Assembly: GCF_000376785.1 (NCBI RefSeq)
Contig: NZ_AQXX01000086.1
Span: 1 to 43,849 of the forward strand
Direction: 5' to 3'
From: Hahella ganghwensis DSM 17046
GTDB lineage: Bacteria; Pseudomonadota; Gammaproteobacteria; Pseudomonadales; Oleiphilaceae
DNA: 43,849 bases
A model generated the notes under the pieces. The model did no database searches. It was not told where the DNA came from and was given only the letters and a program-made list of their open reading frames with translations. The position numbers and the translations under genes were made by a program. Shown here piece by piece: positions 1-7,914 of this stretch. The stretch's first letter is position 1, and the number at the start of each line of letters is the position of its first letter.

Positions 1-24
1 AGGTCTTGCTGAAAATCCATAAAA

Positions 25-55
25 AATCCGATGATGTTTCCATCATTGGATTTTC
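25..55. terminator. Bidirectional rho-independent terminator
   Basis: A 12-bp stem (25-36 with 41-52, including one G-U pair) closes a TTTC loop. It is preceded by a run of A and followed by TTTTCTATT, so it can terminate transcription from either side. It separates the collagenase from whatever lies left of the window. Confidence 0.7.
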
Positions 56-131
56 TATTAAGCCCTGCGCTAACTCAAACACTTAAGTGAACAGCATTGC
101 GGCATCTACCGGGGCTTTTCTTTTCAGTTTG

Positions 132-183
132 CAGGCAACTATTCAGTTTCAAGGTAGTCAGAAGAACTGACGAAAGTTGCCTG
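132..183. other. Long imperfect stem-loop downstream of the collagenase gene
   Basis: Outer arms CAGGCAACT (132-140) and AGTTGCCTG (175-183) are perfectly complementary, and inner arms TCAGTT and AACTGA also pair. It lies just after the collagenase stop codon on the minus strand. There is no T tract, so it may be an mRNA 3' stabilising structure rather than a terminator. Confidence 0.45.
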
Positions 184-193
184 TTGATTGTCA

Positions 194-2800
194 TTACCTC
201 ATGATCAATCGCAAACTCAGGTTTTCATACCCTTGTTCGGCTTTGAGCCATACATGGTAATAAGAACCTCCGACCGGGTTGTTAATGAGGACTTGCTCAT
301 AATTGTCGCCCCCCATTGAACGTTGGTCGTAGTTACCGGCATCCGGCCATCCATCACCGCGCACATAGATATCGGCATTACCGGAACCGCCCCAGGTGGC
401 CAGTTCAAAGTAGCTCGTTCCTTCTGGAACATAGAACCAGTAGTAGTCACCATTTGTCGAAGTCAGGTTGTTACGAACGATATCTGATTTCAGCTCCGGG
501 TCAGAAGAAGGCGTATCACTTCCACCGCCGTCACCACAGTCCGTCGGAACGTCGTCCAGGCCTACCGTAACACACAGACCCTCATACCCTGAGTTGGACC
601 TCAACAGCACATGGTAATAAGTGCCACCTTCAGGAGATGAAATCTGAAGGTCATTATCAGCACTTCCTGACGCTGATTTCTGGTCGTAATCAGAGGTTGT
701 GGGCCAGCCGTCATGTTTGACATAGACTTCCACATCGCCACTGCTACCACGAGTCAACAGATGCAGAATATTGGTGTTATGGGGAGCATATACATAGTAA
801 TACTCCTGAGATCCGGCACCGGCATTCAGTGTCTTTGGTTTGCCCGGTTGCAGTGCACGCGGGTCATCGTTGCCGTCATCGCCATCGTCACCATCCCCGT
901 CATCTCCATCGCCGTCGTCACCATCATCGCCGTCGCCGTCATCTCCATCACCATCGTCACCGCCGTCATCATCACCGTTCAGAACCGCATCCAGCCAGCT
1001 GGAGAAGTGTGAATCATAACGCGTTCCCAGAGAGTCCAACCAGGCCTCAAAGCTTTCATAATCGCCAGACCGGAACCAGCTCAGGATCTGCTGGGTGTCC
1101 TCAGGGCGCTGTTCAAGCATATATCTGGCCGCCCAGTAGCCCCAACGATAAATGCGGTCAACGCTGTCATCGTAGGTATTACGCAGGATGGCGGAAAGCG
1201 CTACACGCTCCTTCCTGGCCAGCTCTTCTGCTGCAGGGTTATCGTGCTCCTTGGAAACATATTCTGCCAGACCTTCGGTCCACCAGACTGTCGGAACCTG
1301 CATGCCGGTCTGGAAGTCACCATAGAGATCGAAACGCCCGTCCAGATAGTGGGTGTATTCGTGCTCCAGGTTCCATACCCTGTGGTTGCCTGGTGCATAG
1401 TCTGCCTGATAGGCAATAAAGCGAGCCTGATTATTCGGATCCGCCGGGTTGCCTTCCAGGTACATACCACCATTGTTGGTATCAATACCGAACAGCAACC
1501 AACCGAAATCACCATAGGCACCGCTGTCTTCAAAAACCACCAGCTCAAGCTTGTCGTTAAAGTCATCGGCAACAGGCTGGTAACCGGTATCCAGCATGTC
1601 ATGGAAAATACCAGCTCTCATGCCCAGTGTTTCGCAGGCAGAGGCAAGCTCGGTACTGTTCATGGCCTGAGCATTGATCGTGATCGTAGCGCTACAGTCA
1701 TGCCGGACACCCAGCACAACGCTCTGTACTCGCTCCTTCACATTGCAGGCGTCATAGCGCTCACAGTTTTCCTTGTCATGCAGTTCGATGGCACCCGCCA
1801 GCAGAGACCACATGCTCACATTTTCCGGCGTTAACGGGTATCTCTGCAGAAGGTCACCCACCCAGGAACCAACCTGCTGACCGATGCCACCGTACTGCAT
1901 AAAACGCCCTAACTCCCGGGTGGCATTCAGTACCAGATAATCACGATCTCCATCAAGCCATGCGCCATTATCAAGAATAAATTCATATAGCGCTCTTGGT
2001 ACTCTGGAATCATTGAAGACCTTATCCTGGAAGTCTTCGTAATTGTGCCCACGAAAATAGATGGTGAAGATACTGTTCAAAGCTCGGGCGTAGGCTGGCT
2101 CTACTTCGGCACGTTCCTGTAAAAGCTGCAACCAGGTAACCGTGTTATAGACAAAGGTTCCCTGATTCAGAGAACTGTCGACCAGGGTTAACGCTTCTCC
2201 GAGAATCGAGGCATTCTCTGTTTTATGGAGATAACCCATAGCACGGTCCATAAACGCCGAGAGACCATTTGCTGCGCTTTGCTTCAGACGATTGCTATAC
2301 TCTCCAACCTCATCAGAGTGATACCACTGAACGAAATAACCGGCACGCATATACAGGATCAACTGTTCCATGCCATTAGAGTTATTGCCCTGATAACGGC
2401 TAGACTCACTGGCAAAAGCCTGTGCCACGGTAATCATCTTGGATTCCTGGAACAAACCATGGGCCAGATTGCCCCGAGCCGAAAACAAATCGTTGATACA
2501 ACCCAGATCAGATTGCTGAATCGCCTTGACCAAAGCTGACCCACTCAGCGATGCCAGTCCCTGGGAATCACAATCCGCGACTTCTTTCTCAATAACCATT
2601 TTCATGGTCTGGCGGGACTCCTCCGGAGTCACTAAAGGAGGCGGCAAGTCCTTTTGCTGCCTAATGGAGACAACATCTTCGTGCGCATGCACGGGACGGT
2701 TGTCCAACGTCCCTTTCACTGGCGGGAGACCAGCTTGCGCCGTACTGGCGAGCAAAGCGGTCCCAACGAATACTCCAACTTTTGCTTTCTTGCGAAACAT
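194..2800 (-). CDS. Secreted M9-family collagenase (microbial collagenase) with two PPC domains
   Basis: This is an extracellular zinc metalloprotease predicted to cleave collagen/gelatin. A signal peptide is visible (KKAK followed by a hydrophobic stretch, cleavage near AQA, residues 1-23). The N-terminal M9 activator region spans about 70-370. The catalytic region carries HEYTH at 480-484 and the downstream WTEGLAEY motif (about 507-514), which supplies the glutamate zinc ligand. An Asp/Gly-only linker (about 609-647) follows, then two bacterial pre-peptidase C-terminal (PPC) domains (about 655-748 and 768-868), each with a DGWP motif, which usually bind collagen or calcium. Length (868 residues) suits Vibrio/Hahella-type collagenases. 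The ATG is preceded by AAGGA at good spacing. The gene stands alone. Export by the Sec pathway and then type II secretion is an inference; no secretion genes are nearby. Confidence 0.93.
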   Translation of the reverse strand: MFRKKAKVGVFVGTALLASTAQAGLPPVKGTLDNRPVHAHEDVVSIRQQKDLPPPLVTPEESRQTMKMVIEKEVADCDSQGLASLSGSALVKAIQQSDLGCINDLFSARGNLAHGLFQESKMITVAQAFASESSRYQGNNSNGMEQLILYMRAGYFVQWYHSDEVGEYSNRLKQSAANGLSAFMDRAMGYLHKTENASILGEALTLVDSSLNQGTFVYNTVTWLQLLQERAEVEPAYARALNSIFTIYFRGHNYEDFQDKVFNDSRVPRALYEFILDNGAWLDGDRDYLVLNATRELGRFMQYGGIGQQVGSWVGDLLQRYPLTPENVSMWSLLAGAIELHDKENCERYDACNVKERVQSVVLGVRHDCSATITINAQAMNSTELASACETLGMRAGIFHDMLDTGYQPVADDFNDKLELVVFEDSGAYGDFGWLLFGIDTNNGGMYLEGNPADPNNQARFIAYQADYAPGNHRVWNLEHEYTHYLDGRFDLYGDFQTGMQVPTVWWTEGLAEYVSKEHDNPAAEELARKERVALSAILRNTYDDSVDRIYRWGYWAARYMLEQRPEDTQQILSWFRSGDYESFEAWLDSLGTRYDSHFSSWLDAVLNGDDDGGDDGDGDDGDGDDGDDGDGDDGDGDDGDDGNDDPRALQPGKPKTLNAGAGSQEYYYVYAPHNTNILHLLTRGSSGDVEVYVKHDGWPTTSDYDQKSASGSADNDLQISSPEGGTYYHVLLRSNSGYEGLCVTVGLDDVPTDCGDGGGSDTPSSDPELKSDIVRNNLTSTNGDYYWFYVPEGTSYFELATWGGSGNADIYVRGDGWPDAGNYDQRSMGGDNYEQVLINNPVGGSYYHVWLKAEQGYENLSLRLIMR

Positions 2801-3025
2801 AAGTCAGTCCTTTTTGGTTTTAGTTGAATGTGGAGTAGCACCTAGCCTCATAACCACATATCGAAGCATTCTATTAACATAGTTAATTTATTAAAATCGG
2901 CCAGGTCGGCTATCCCAGGGAATAGGCCATTTCACTTAGGATTAGAGAAATCGGAAAGGAAAATTAAAGATGTATCGAAAAGTGAGCCTTTAGCGCCCAA
3001 AAAATGGGACTTGGATCGTTATTTT

Positions 3026-3583
3026 TTAACGGCCATTTGTCGCGGCCGACTTTGACTTGATTTCGTCATGGCGGTCTATTTCTCGAATTTGAGAACCAGT
3101 CGAACTTTTTCGGGAAAGATAAACGCCCATCACAATCAAACCAACTCCAGCCAACTTCCAAAGCATGCCTGACGACTCACCTCCGGCATCCAGAATCACC
3201 CCCGCCAGCATCTGACCGCCAATAACCAGAACCGTCGTTCTCAACACACCAATACGTGGTAGCACAAAGCTATTGATCGCGACAAAGAGTGCACCCAATA
3301 CACCACCCAGATAGCTTACAGCGGGAGCCTGAGACAGCGAGTTCAGCGTCGTACCACCGGACATCCACGACATCACTAATTGCCCTAAAAGCATTAACAG
3401 GGCAAGGAATCCAAAGCCGATCAAATGGTTGTAAAGAGAGGCCCTCAAGGGGCCTGTACTCATACCGAGTCGGCCGTTAATCACACGACTTGATGCAATA
3501 CACCCACCATTCAGCAAAGCAAGTCCGATATAGCACAACACCCTGATACTCCTTTTCCGAACCTGTCGACGCTTCATATGCAT
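3026..3583 (-). CDS. DUF606/YdcZ-type DMT-superfamily membrane protein (second of a pair)
   Basis: A 185-residue integral membrane protein with about five hydrophobic segments and the small-residue pattern of the DMT superfamily DUF606 (YdcZ) family. It begins 20 bp after the stop codon of a second DUF606 gene and is surely co-transcribed with it. DUF606 proteins often occur as adjacent short pairs and may act as heterodimers. Substrate is unknown; small-molecule export is a guess from the superfamily. The C-terminal tail after the last membrane segment (about 155-185) is charged and Ser/Lys-rich. An alternative start lies two codons downstream (second Met). Confidence 0.75.
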   Translation of the reverse strand: MHMKRRQVRKRSIRVLCYIGLALLNGGCIASSRVINGRLGMSTGPLRASLYNHLIGFGFLALLMLLGQLVMSWMSGGTTLNSLSQAPAVSYLGGVLGALFVAINSFVLPRIGVLRTTVLVIGGQMLAGVILDAGGESSGMLWKLAGVGLIVMGVYLSRKSSTGSQIREIDRHDEIKSKSAATNGR

Positions 3584-3603
3584 CGCCCACAGACTTTAAA
3601 GAT

Positions 3604-4074
3604 TCATGAAAAAATTATTATTCCGGCACCAGAGATAGTGCATAAACTGACGTGCGCATCCCTCCACTGCAGCTTCCTTCTGGGGATGCCAAAGAGCCCG
3701 AAATAGTCACATAACAAACCAAACAGTATTTGTCCGACCAGCATCAATGCCAGTGATCCGGACAGGCCCAGTGGACTGTTCACAGTGACAGCCGCCAGTA
3801 CGACAGTCATCGCTCCTGGAACACCTCCCAGATAACACCAAAACGGAATCCGTCCGGCAGCCGCCCCTCTGCTTTGACGCTGGGCAACTGAGTGTTTCCT
3901 GGAACCAACGACCAAACACAATCCCCAGGCCGCCAATCCACCTACGCCATGGGCAACCCAGGAAGCCACAACTGGGGAGCTGAACTCCGCCAGTTGGCTG
4001 TTGATATTGATCATGACCGCCAACAATACCCCTGCACCAAGCGCCAGCACCCAGTCTCCCGAAATCTTTACCAT
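3604..4074 (-). CDS. DUF606/YdcZ-type DMT-superfamily membrane protein (first of a pair)
   Basis: A 156-residue hydrophobic protein of the DUF606 (YdcZ) family, first gene of a two-gene operon. The start chosen is the ATG at 4074 (protein begins MVKISGDW), because GAAGGGG lies about 7-8 nt upstream; an in-frame start at 4125 would add 17 charged residues without a good ribosome-binding site. It shows GAGVLLAVMININSQLA near the N-terminus and further helices characteristic of the family. It is divergent from a LysR regulator whose promoter region it shares, so LysR control of this pair is likely. Confidence 0.78.
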   Translation of the reverse strand: MVKISGDWVLALGAGVLLAVMININSQLAEFSSPVVASWVAHGVGGLAAWGLCLVVGSRKHSVAQRQSRGAAAGRIPFWCYLGGVPGAMTVVLAAVTVNSPLGLSGSLALMLVGQILFGLLCDYFGLFGIPRRKLQWRDAHVSLCTISGAGIIIFS

Positions 4075-4167
4075 CTGAATACCCCTTCTCTCCTGGGCTT
4101 CACTCTGCCAGTCAATTTTCTGCACACTTTATATTGTTTTCTATTGACTGATAATCCAGCTATCTGG

Positions 4168-4202
4168 AAACTTATTGTCAATTATTAGTTAACAATAAGT
4201 TT
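4168..4202. promoter_or_regulatory. 11-bp perfect inverted repeat abutting the LysR start codon
   Basis: AAACTTATTGT (4168-4178) and ACAATAAGTTT (4192-4202) are exact reverse complements separated by 13 bp. The right arm ends at the base before the LysR ATG. It is placed where a LysR-type regulator would bind for autorepression and control of the divergent DUF606 genes. Binding by this LysR is inferred. Confidence 0.6.
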
Positions 4203-5123
4203 ATGGACTACTTATCTGACATCCCGGTATTTCTTGCTGTAGTGGAATCAGGCGGTTTTTCTGCCGCCGGTGTGCGACTGGACATATCCAAGTCTGCCGT
4301 CAGTAAACGTATCAGCCACCTGGAAAGCAGGCTGGGCGTTCAGTTGCTGCATCGCACCACCCGCCGCCTCACTCTCACCGAAGCAGGAGAGCGCTACCTG
4401 GCCTACGCCCAGCAAGCTCAGGGTTTACTCGTTGAAGGCGAAGACGCCATTACCCAGCTTCAGGGGAAACCTCAGGGCACTCTCAGGATCAATGTTCCGA
4501 TGGTATTTGGTCGGCTACATGTCGCGCCGCTGATACCGGCGTTTCTGTCAGCACACCCCGGCATCAGGCTGGATATGGTGATGGAGGATAAAATGGTTGA
4601 TCTCGTGGAGGGCGGATTTGATATGGCGGTCAGAATCGGACATCTTCCCGACTCCAGCCTGATACAGAAAAGGCTTGCCCCCTGCCAAAGTGTTCTCTGT
4701 GCTTCACCAGACTATATCAACCAATTTGGCTCTCCCAGCACACCTCATGATCTGTCTAATCACAATTGTCTGAGTTATTCCTACTTCCGGGGTGGCAGCG
4801 AATGGACCTTTCAAAGCTCCGTCGGCGAAATCCGGATAAAACCTGAGGGTAACTACCAGGTAAATAACAGCGAGGCGCTTCAAAGCGCTTTATTGGCAGG
4901 CATTGGCATCTGCCAGATGCCGACTTTTATTGTCGGTCCGGATCTGGCAGCCGGCAGGCTCAAGCCTCTTCTAGAGGCATATCCACTGCCGCAACATGCC
5001 ATTTACGCGGTACTACCCGAACGCAAATTTTTACCGGCCAAAGTCAGCACTTTCCTGGCCTTTCTGCAACAACACTTGGGAGCAGACATCCCGTACTGGG
5101 ATAGCTACCCTAATCAGGCATAA
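4203..5123 (+). CDS. LysR-family transcriptional regulator
   Basis: A 306-residue LysR-type regulator. The N-terminal winged helix-turn-helix is clear (residues 1-60, with SAAGVRLDISKSAVSKRISH and the HRTTRRLTLTEAG segment), followed by the periplasmic-binding-protein-like effector domain. It belongs to the CrgA/DsdC-like branch that typically controls a divergently transcribed gene, here the DUF606 transporter pair 128 bp away. There is no good Shine-Dalgarno before the ATG; the upstream inverted repeat occupies that space. The 3' end overlaps the last 10 bp of the convergent glutathione S-transferase gene. Confidence 0.9.
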   Translation: MDYLSDIPVFLAVVESGGFSAAGVRLDISKSAVSKRISHLESRLGVQLLHRTTRRLTLTEAGERYLAYAQQAQGLLVEGEDAITQLQGKPQGTLRINVPMVFGRLHVAPLIPAFLSAHPGIRLDMVMEDKMVDLVEGGFDMAVRIGHLPDSSLIQKRLAPCQSVLCASPDYINQFGSPSTPHDLSNHNCLSYSYFRGGSEWTFQSSVGEIRIKPEGNYQVNNSEALQSALLAGIGICQMPTFIVGPDLAAGRLKPLLEAYPLPQHAIYAVLPERKFLPAKVSTFLAFLQQHLGADIPYWDSYPNQA

Positions 5124-5779
5124 TCGTAGTCGCCGCCGGCAGCCAATGCCCTCTGGTAGGCAGGTCGCGCCTGAAACCTTTCAACATACTGACGTATATT
5201 CGGGTACCCTGCTGCAACACCTCTTGCCACCGAAGCCTCCAAAGGGAAGCTCATCTGAATATCAGCGCCGGTTATAGTGGCGCCAGCCATCCACTCATGT
5301 TGTTCCAAATAGGCTTCTACATAATCAAAATGGATTTTAATCTGGGGCCCAATAAACTGGCGTGTGGTTTCATCCGCAATTTTACGGACAATAGGTTTGA
5401 CAAAAAAAGGCACAGGGTTGGTTTTGATCTTCTCAAAGACCAACCTTAGAAGTAAGGGCGGCATCAACGATCCTTCGGCATAATGCATCCAGTAGACATA
5501 TTGGCGGTAATCCGCCGAACCAACAGCAGGTATCATTCTACCGTCACCATAGGTTTGTCCCAGATATTCAATGATCGCACCGGATTCTGCCAGTGTCGCA
5601 TCCCCATCAGTGATCACTGGCGATTTACCCAGCGGATGCACCTTACGCAAACTGGGCGGCGCCAGAATCGTTTTGGGGTCCCGCTCATAACGCTTGAGAT
5701 CATAGGGTATCTCAAGTTCTTCCAACATCCACAATATTCGTTGTGAGCGAGAATTATTCAGGTGGTGCAAAACAATCAT
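5114..5779 (-). CDS. Glutathione S-transferase family protein
   Basis: A 221-residue cytosolic GST. The thioredoxin-like N-terminal domain (1-80) starts MIVLHHLNNSRSQRILWMLE and carries the glutathione gamma-glutamyl-binding ES pair in LAESGAI. The all-helical C-terminal domain follows (about 85-215). It probably conjugates or reduces electrophiles with glutathione; the substrate is not evident. It is convergent with the LysR gene (10-bp overlap at the 3' ends), so the two are not an operon. Confidence 0.88.
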   Translation of the reverse strand: MIVLHHLNNSRSQRILWMLEELEIPYDLKRYERDPKTILAPPSLRKVHPLGKSPVITDGDATLAESGAIIEYLGQTYGDGRMIPAVGSADYRQYVYWMHYAEGSLMPPLLLRLVFEKIKTNPVPFFVKPIVRKIADETTRQFIGPQIKIHFDYVEAYLEQHEWMAGATITGADIQMSFPLEASVARGVAAGYPNIRQYVERFQARPAYQRALAAGGDYDYA

Positions 5780-5970
5780 TCGAGAACTCCTGGAGTGAAA
5801 AAAGCACTTACGTACAAACGAGGATCAATAGTTCAATCAATACGTAACAAGTCAACACAAGTTCACTGAAGTCTCGAGTTTTTCCTGCGAATCGTCAGAA
5901 CAGAGCGCGGACACATATAATTGGTATACGGGTGACCAGGTCGCGAAAACAGGGCTGTTTTACAGAACGA

Positions 5971-6786
5971 CTAATTAAAATTTTCCGGAGGATTCTTCAA
6001 TAAAATTTGACGACGATGATCCAAAGAAAGGCGCTCAAACGCTGAGGCCCAGTGTTTTCGGATCAACCTGTCCATCAATCCACTTTCACGGGCAGCCAGA
6101 ACGCTCTCCAGTACAATGGCTTTGTATTTTTCAGCTTTTTTGCTTAGATAGAACCTGAAATCCCGGTCGTATATCAACAACAGGTTGTTCTCTATCATCA
6201 GATAAGGATGCTGGTCAGCCTCTTCAACAACTTCAAACACGCCTCTGGAGAAGTAATCAAGGCCGCGTCGGCCAGAGGCAATCTGCCGGTACACCTTCGC
6301 CTGCCAGCCTCCTTCACGCTCGATATAGGGCAAGTCATTGAATTTCCAGACTTTGACGTCGTACCAGTTTTTTCCCAGTACCCCCACTTTATTGAGCTCT
6401 CGAAAATCATCCAGAGAATAAACCTCATCATACACATGCTGTTCGGTGGGGGGGATCAGAAGAACCCTGTGCCCAATCAATCCATTGGTAATCCCCACCT
6501 CGATAGGCACCATTTCATGATCTCTCTCATCAGTCTGAATCAACCAGGTCAGGGACAGATCACCATTCTGTACCATATAAACGGTTCGGGCCTGAGGCAG
6601 ATCCTCCAATATATCAATAGAGACATCATGACCCATAACTTCCATCGATTGTTGAAGCAAATCAACAAAGTACTGCTGCCCTCCCGCTCGAATCAATCCC
6701 ACCTTAAGGTCAATCTTTTCGGCCAAAGACACAGGCACACACAGCAAGGTGATGAGCTGAAGTAGAATAACACGCAGAGCCAACAT
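5971..6786 (-). CDS. Periplasmic amino-acid-type substrate-binding protein (SBP_bac_3-like)
   Basis: A 271-residue exported protein with a signal peptide (MLALRVILLQLITLLCVPVSLA) and an SBP_bac_3-like two-lobed fold. The start is ATG 6786, with GGAG nine bases upstream; a TTG one codon earlier has no advantage. There is no ABC permease or ATPase gene nearby, so it may be an orphan binding protein or sensor input rather than part of a complete transporter. It is divergent from a second binding-protein gene at 6991. Ligand unknown. Confidence 0.75.
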   Translation of the reverse strand: MLALRVILLQLITLLCVPVSLAEKIDLKVGLIRAGGQQYFVDLLQQSMEVMGHDVSIDILEDLPQARTVYMVQNGDLSLTWLIQTDERDHEMVPIEVGITNGLIGHRVLLIPPTEQHVYDEVYSLDDFRELNKVGVLGKNWYDVKVWKFNDLPYIEREGGWQAKVYRQIASGRRGLDYFSRGVFEVVEEADQHPYLMIENNLLLIYDRDFRFYLSKKAEKYKAIVLESVLAARESGLMDRLIRKHWASAFERLSLDHRRQILLKNPPENFN

Positions 6787-6990
6787 CAAATGGTACTCCC
6801 GGGATTCAGATGCACTTCAAGTATAGCAATCATTATTCAAACAATTTGAACAAAACGCATACAGAGAACTACCCTTACATTTGTACTCCGTTTTTCCAGG
6901 AAAGCCTATAATTAAGAAGCCACACATAAAGGCCCAAGTCTATGAGTTATCCTCACAGGAGTTCCTCCAGAAGCTTAATTCCCCCCTTAT

Positions 6991-7683
6991 GTGTCCCCCC
7001 AGTTGAAACATTACGGAGTCACCGCAAGGATTGTAAAAGAGGCTTTTGAAGAATCAGGGTATGAAGTGGTTTTCCAGTTTTTCCCCTGGAAACGCACCAT
7101 TCTTATGTCAGAGCAGGGATTAGTCGACGCATCTTTTCCCTGGAGCCGTAAACCGGAGCGAGAAAAACACCATTTGTATAGTAAACCTGTCGGAGAATAC
7201 GGCTATGTATTCTTCCATCAAAAAAACAGGTCATTCCAATGGAACACGCTGAAAGATTTACATGATATGACCATCGGCGGTACCAACAGCTACAACTACG
7301 GAGAAGAGTTTATCACTGCCGCTAAAAACGGCTATTTTCTCATTGAGTGGGTTCATTCAGACGAAATCAACTGGCGCAAGCTGCTGGCCGGCAGAATCGA
7401 TCTTTTTCCTTCTGATGTTGAAGCCGGCTATGCCAAGCTCCGGGATATTTTTCCAGATGAAAAGGCAGATAGGATCACTCATCACCCGCACCCACTCAAG
7501 CCGTTAACCCCCATGCATGTCCTTTTCAGCAAAGAAAAGCCTGAAAACCAGGAGCGCCTTGAGCGATTTAATCAGGGAATAAAAAAGCTGATCTCAGACG
7601 GAAGATTTGAACAATATCTGATGGAATCCAGGCAAGGTAAATACAGGCTGATCACTGAAGATATCAGAGAGGAAGGTTTATAG
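6991..7683 (+). CDS. N-terminally truncated SBP_bac_3-family binding protein, possible pseudogene
   Basis: The reading frame (230 residues, GTG start) matches the SBP_bac_3 family from its first strand onward: HYGVTARIVKEAFEESGYEV, then PWKRTILMSEQG. The two codons before the GTG read Pro-Tyr, and the frame upstream reads F-P-P-Y, the motif normally found about 10 residues into the mature protein. That motif is preceded directly by an in-frame TAA at 6976-6978. No signal peptide can be made in any upstream frame. The product would therefore stay in the cytoplasm, which is not where this family works. Either the gene has lost its 5' end or there is an assembly error. Confidence 0.65.
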   Translation: MSPQLKHYGVTARIVKEAFEESGYEVVFQFFPWKRTILMSEQGLVDASFPWSRKPEREKHHLYSKPVGEYGYVFFHQKNRSFQWNTLKDLHDMTIGGTNSYNYGEEFITAAKNGYFLIEWVHSDEINWRKLLAGRIDLFPSDVEAGYAKLRDIFPDEKADRITHHPHPLKPLTPMHVLFSKEKPENQERLERFNQGIKKLISDGRFEQYLMESRQGKYRLITEDIREEGL

Positions 7684-7914
7684 TCAGCGTTCTGTCCTCC
7701 AATACGGCCAACCCTTAACGCCCTCGTATTTGTCACTACAAATCACCCCTTACCCAACATTGCTCCAGATGTTGACCTGAGCTGATGAAGTCATATTTTC
7801 AGGTTCCATTCAGAAACGATGTGCATAATCGGCCACCTGCACATTCAAACAGGAATGCAGCACTTCTCATGCAGTAATTGAGATTCTAAAATTGCAAAAA
7901 GGGAATATTAGCAA

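Noticed and set aside
829-1419. Plus-strand open frame rich in His and Arg opposite the collagenase linker
   Set aside because: It is the antisense reading of the Asp/Gly-coding repeat; composition is an artefact of the GTC/ATC repeat and there is no ribosome-binding site.
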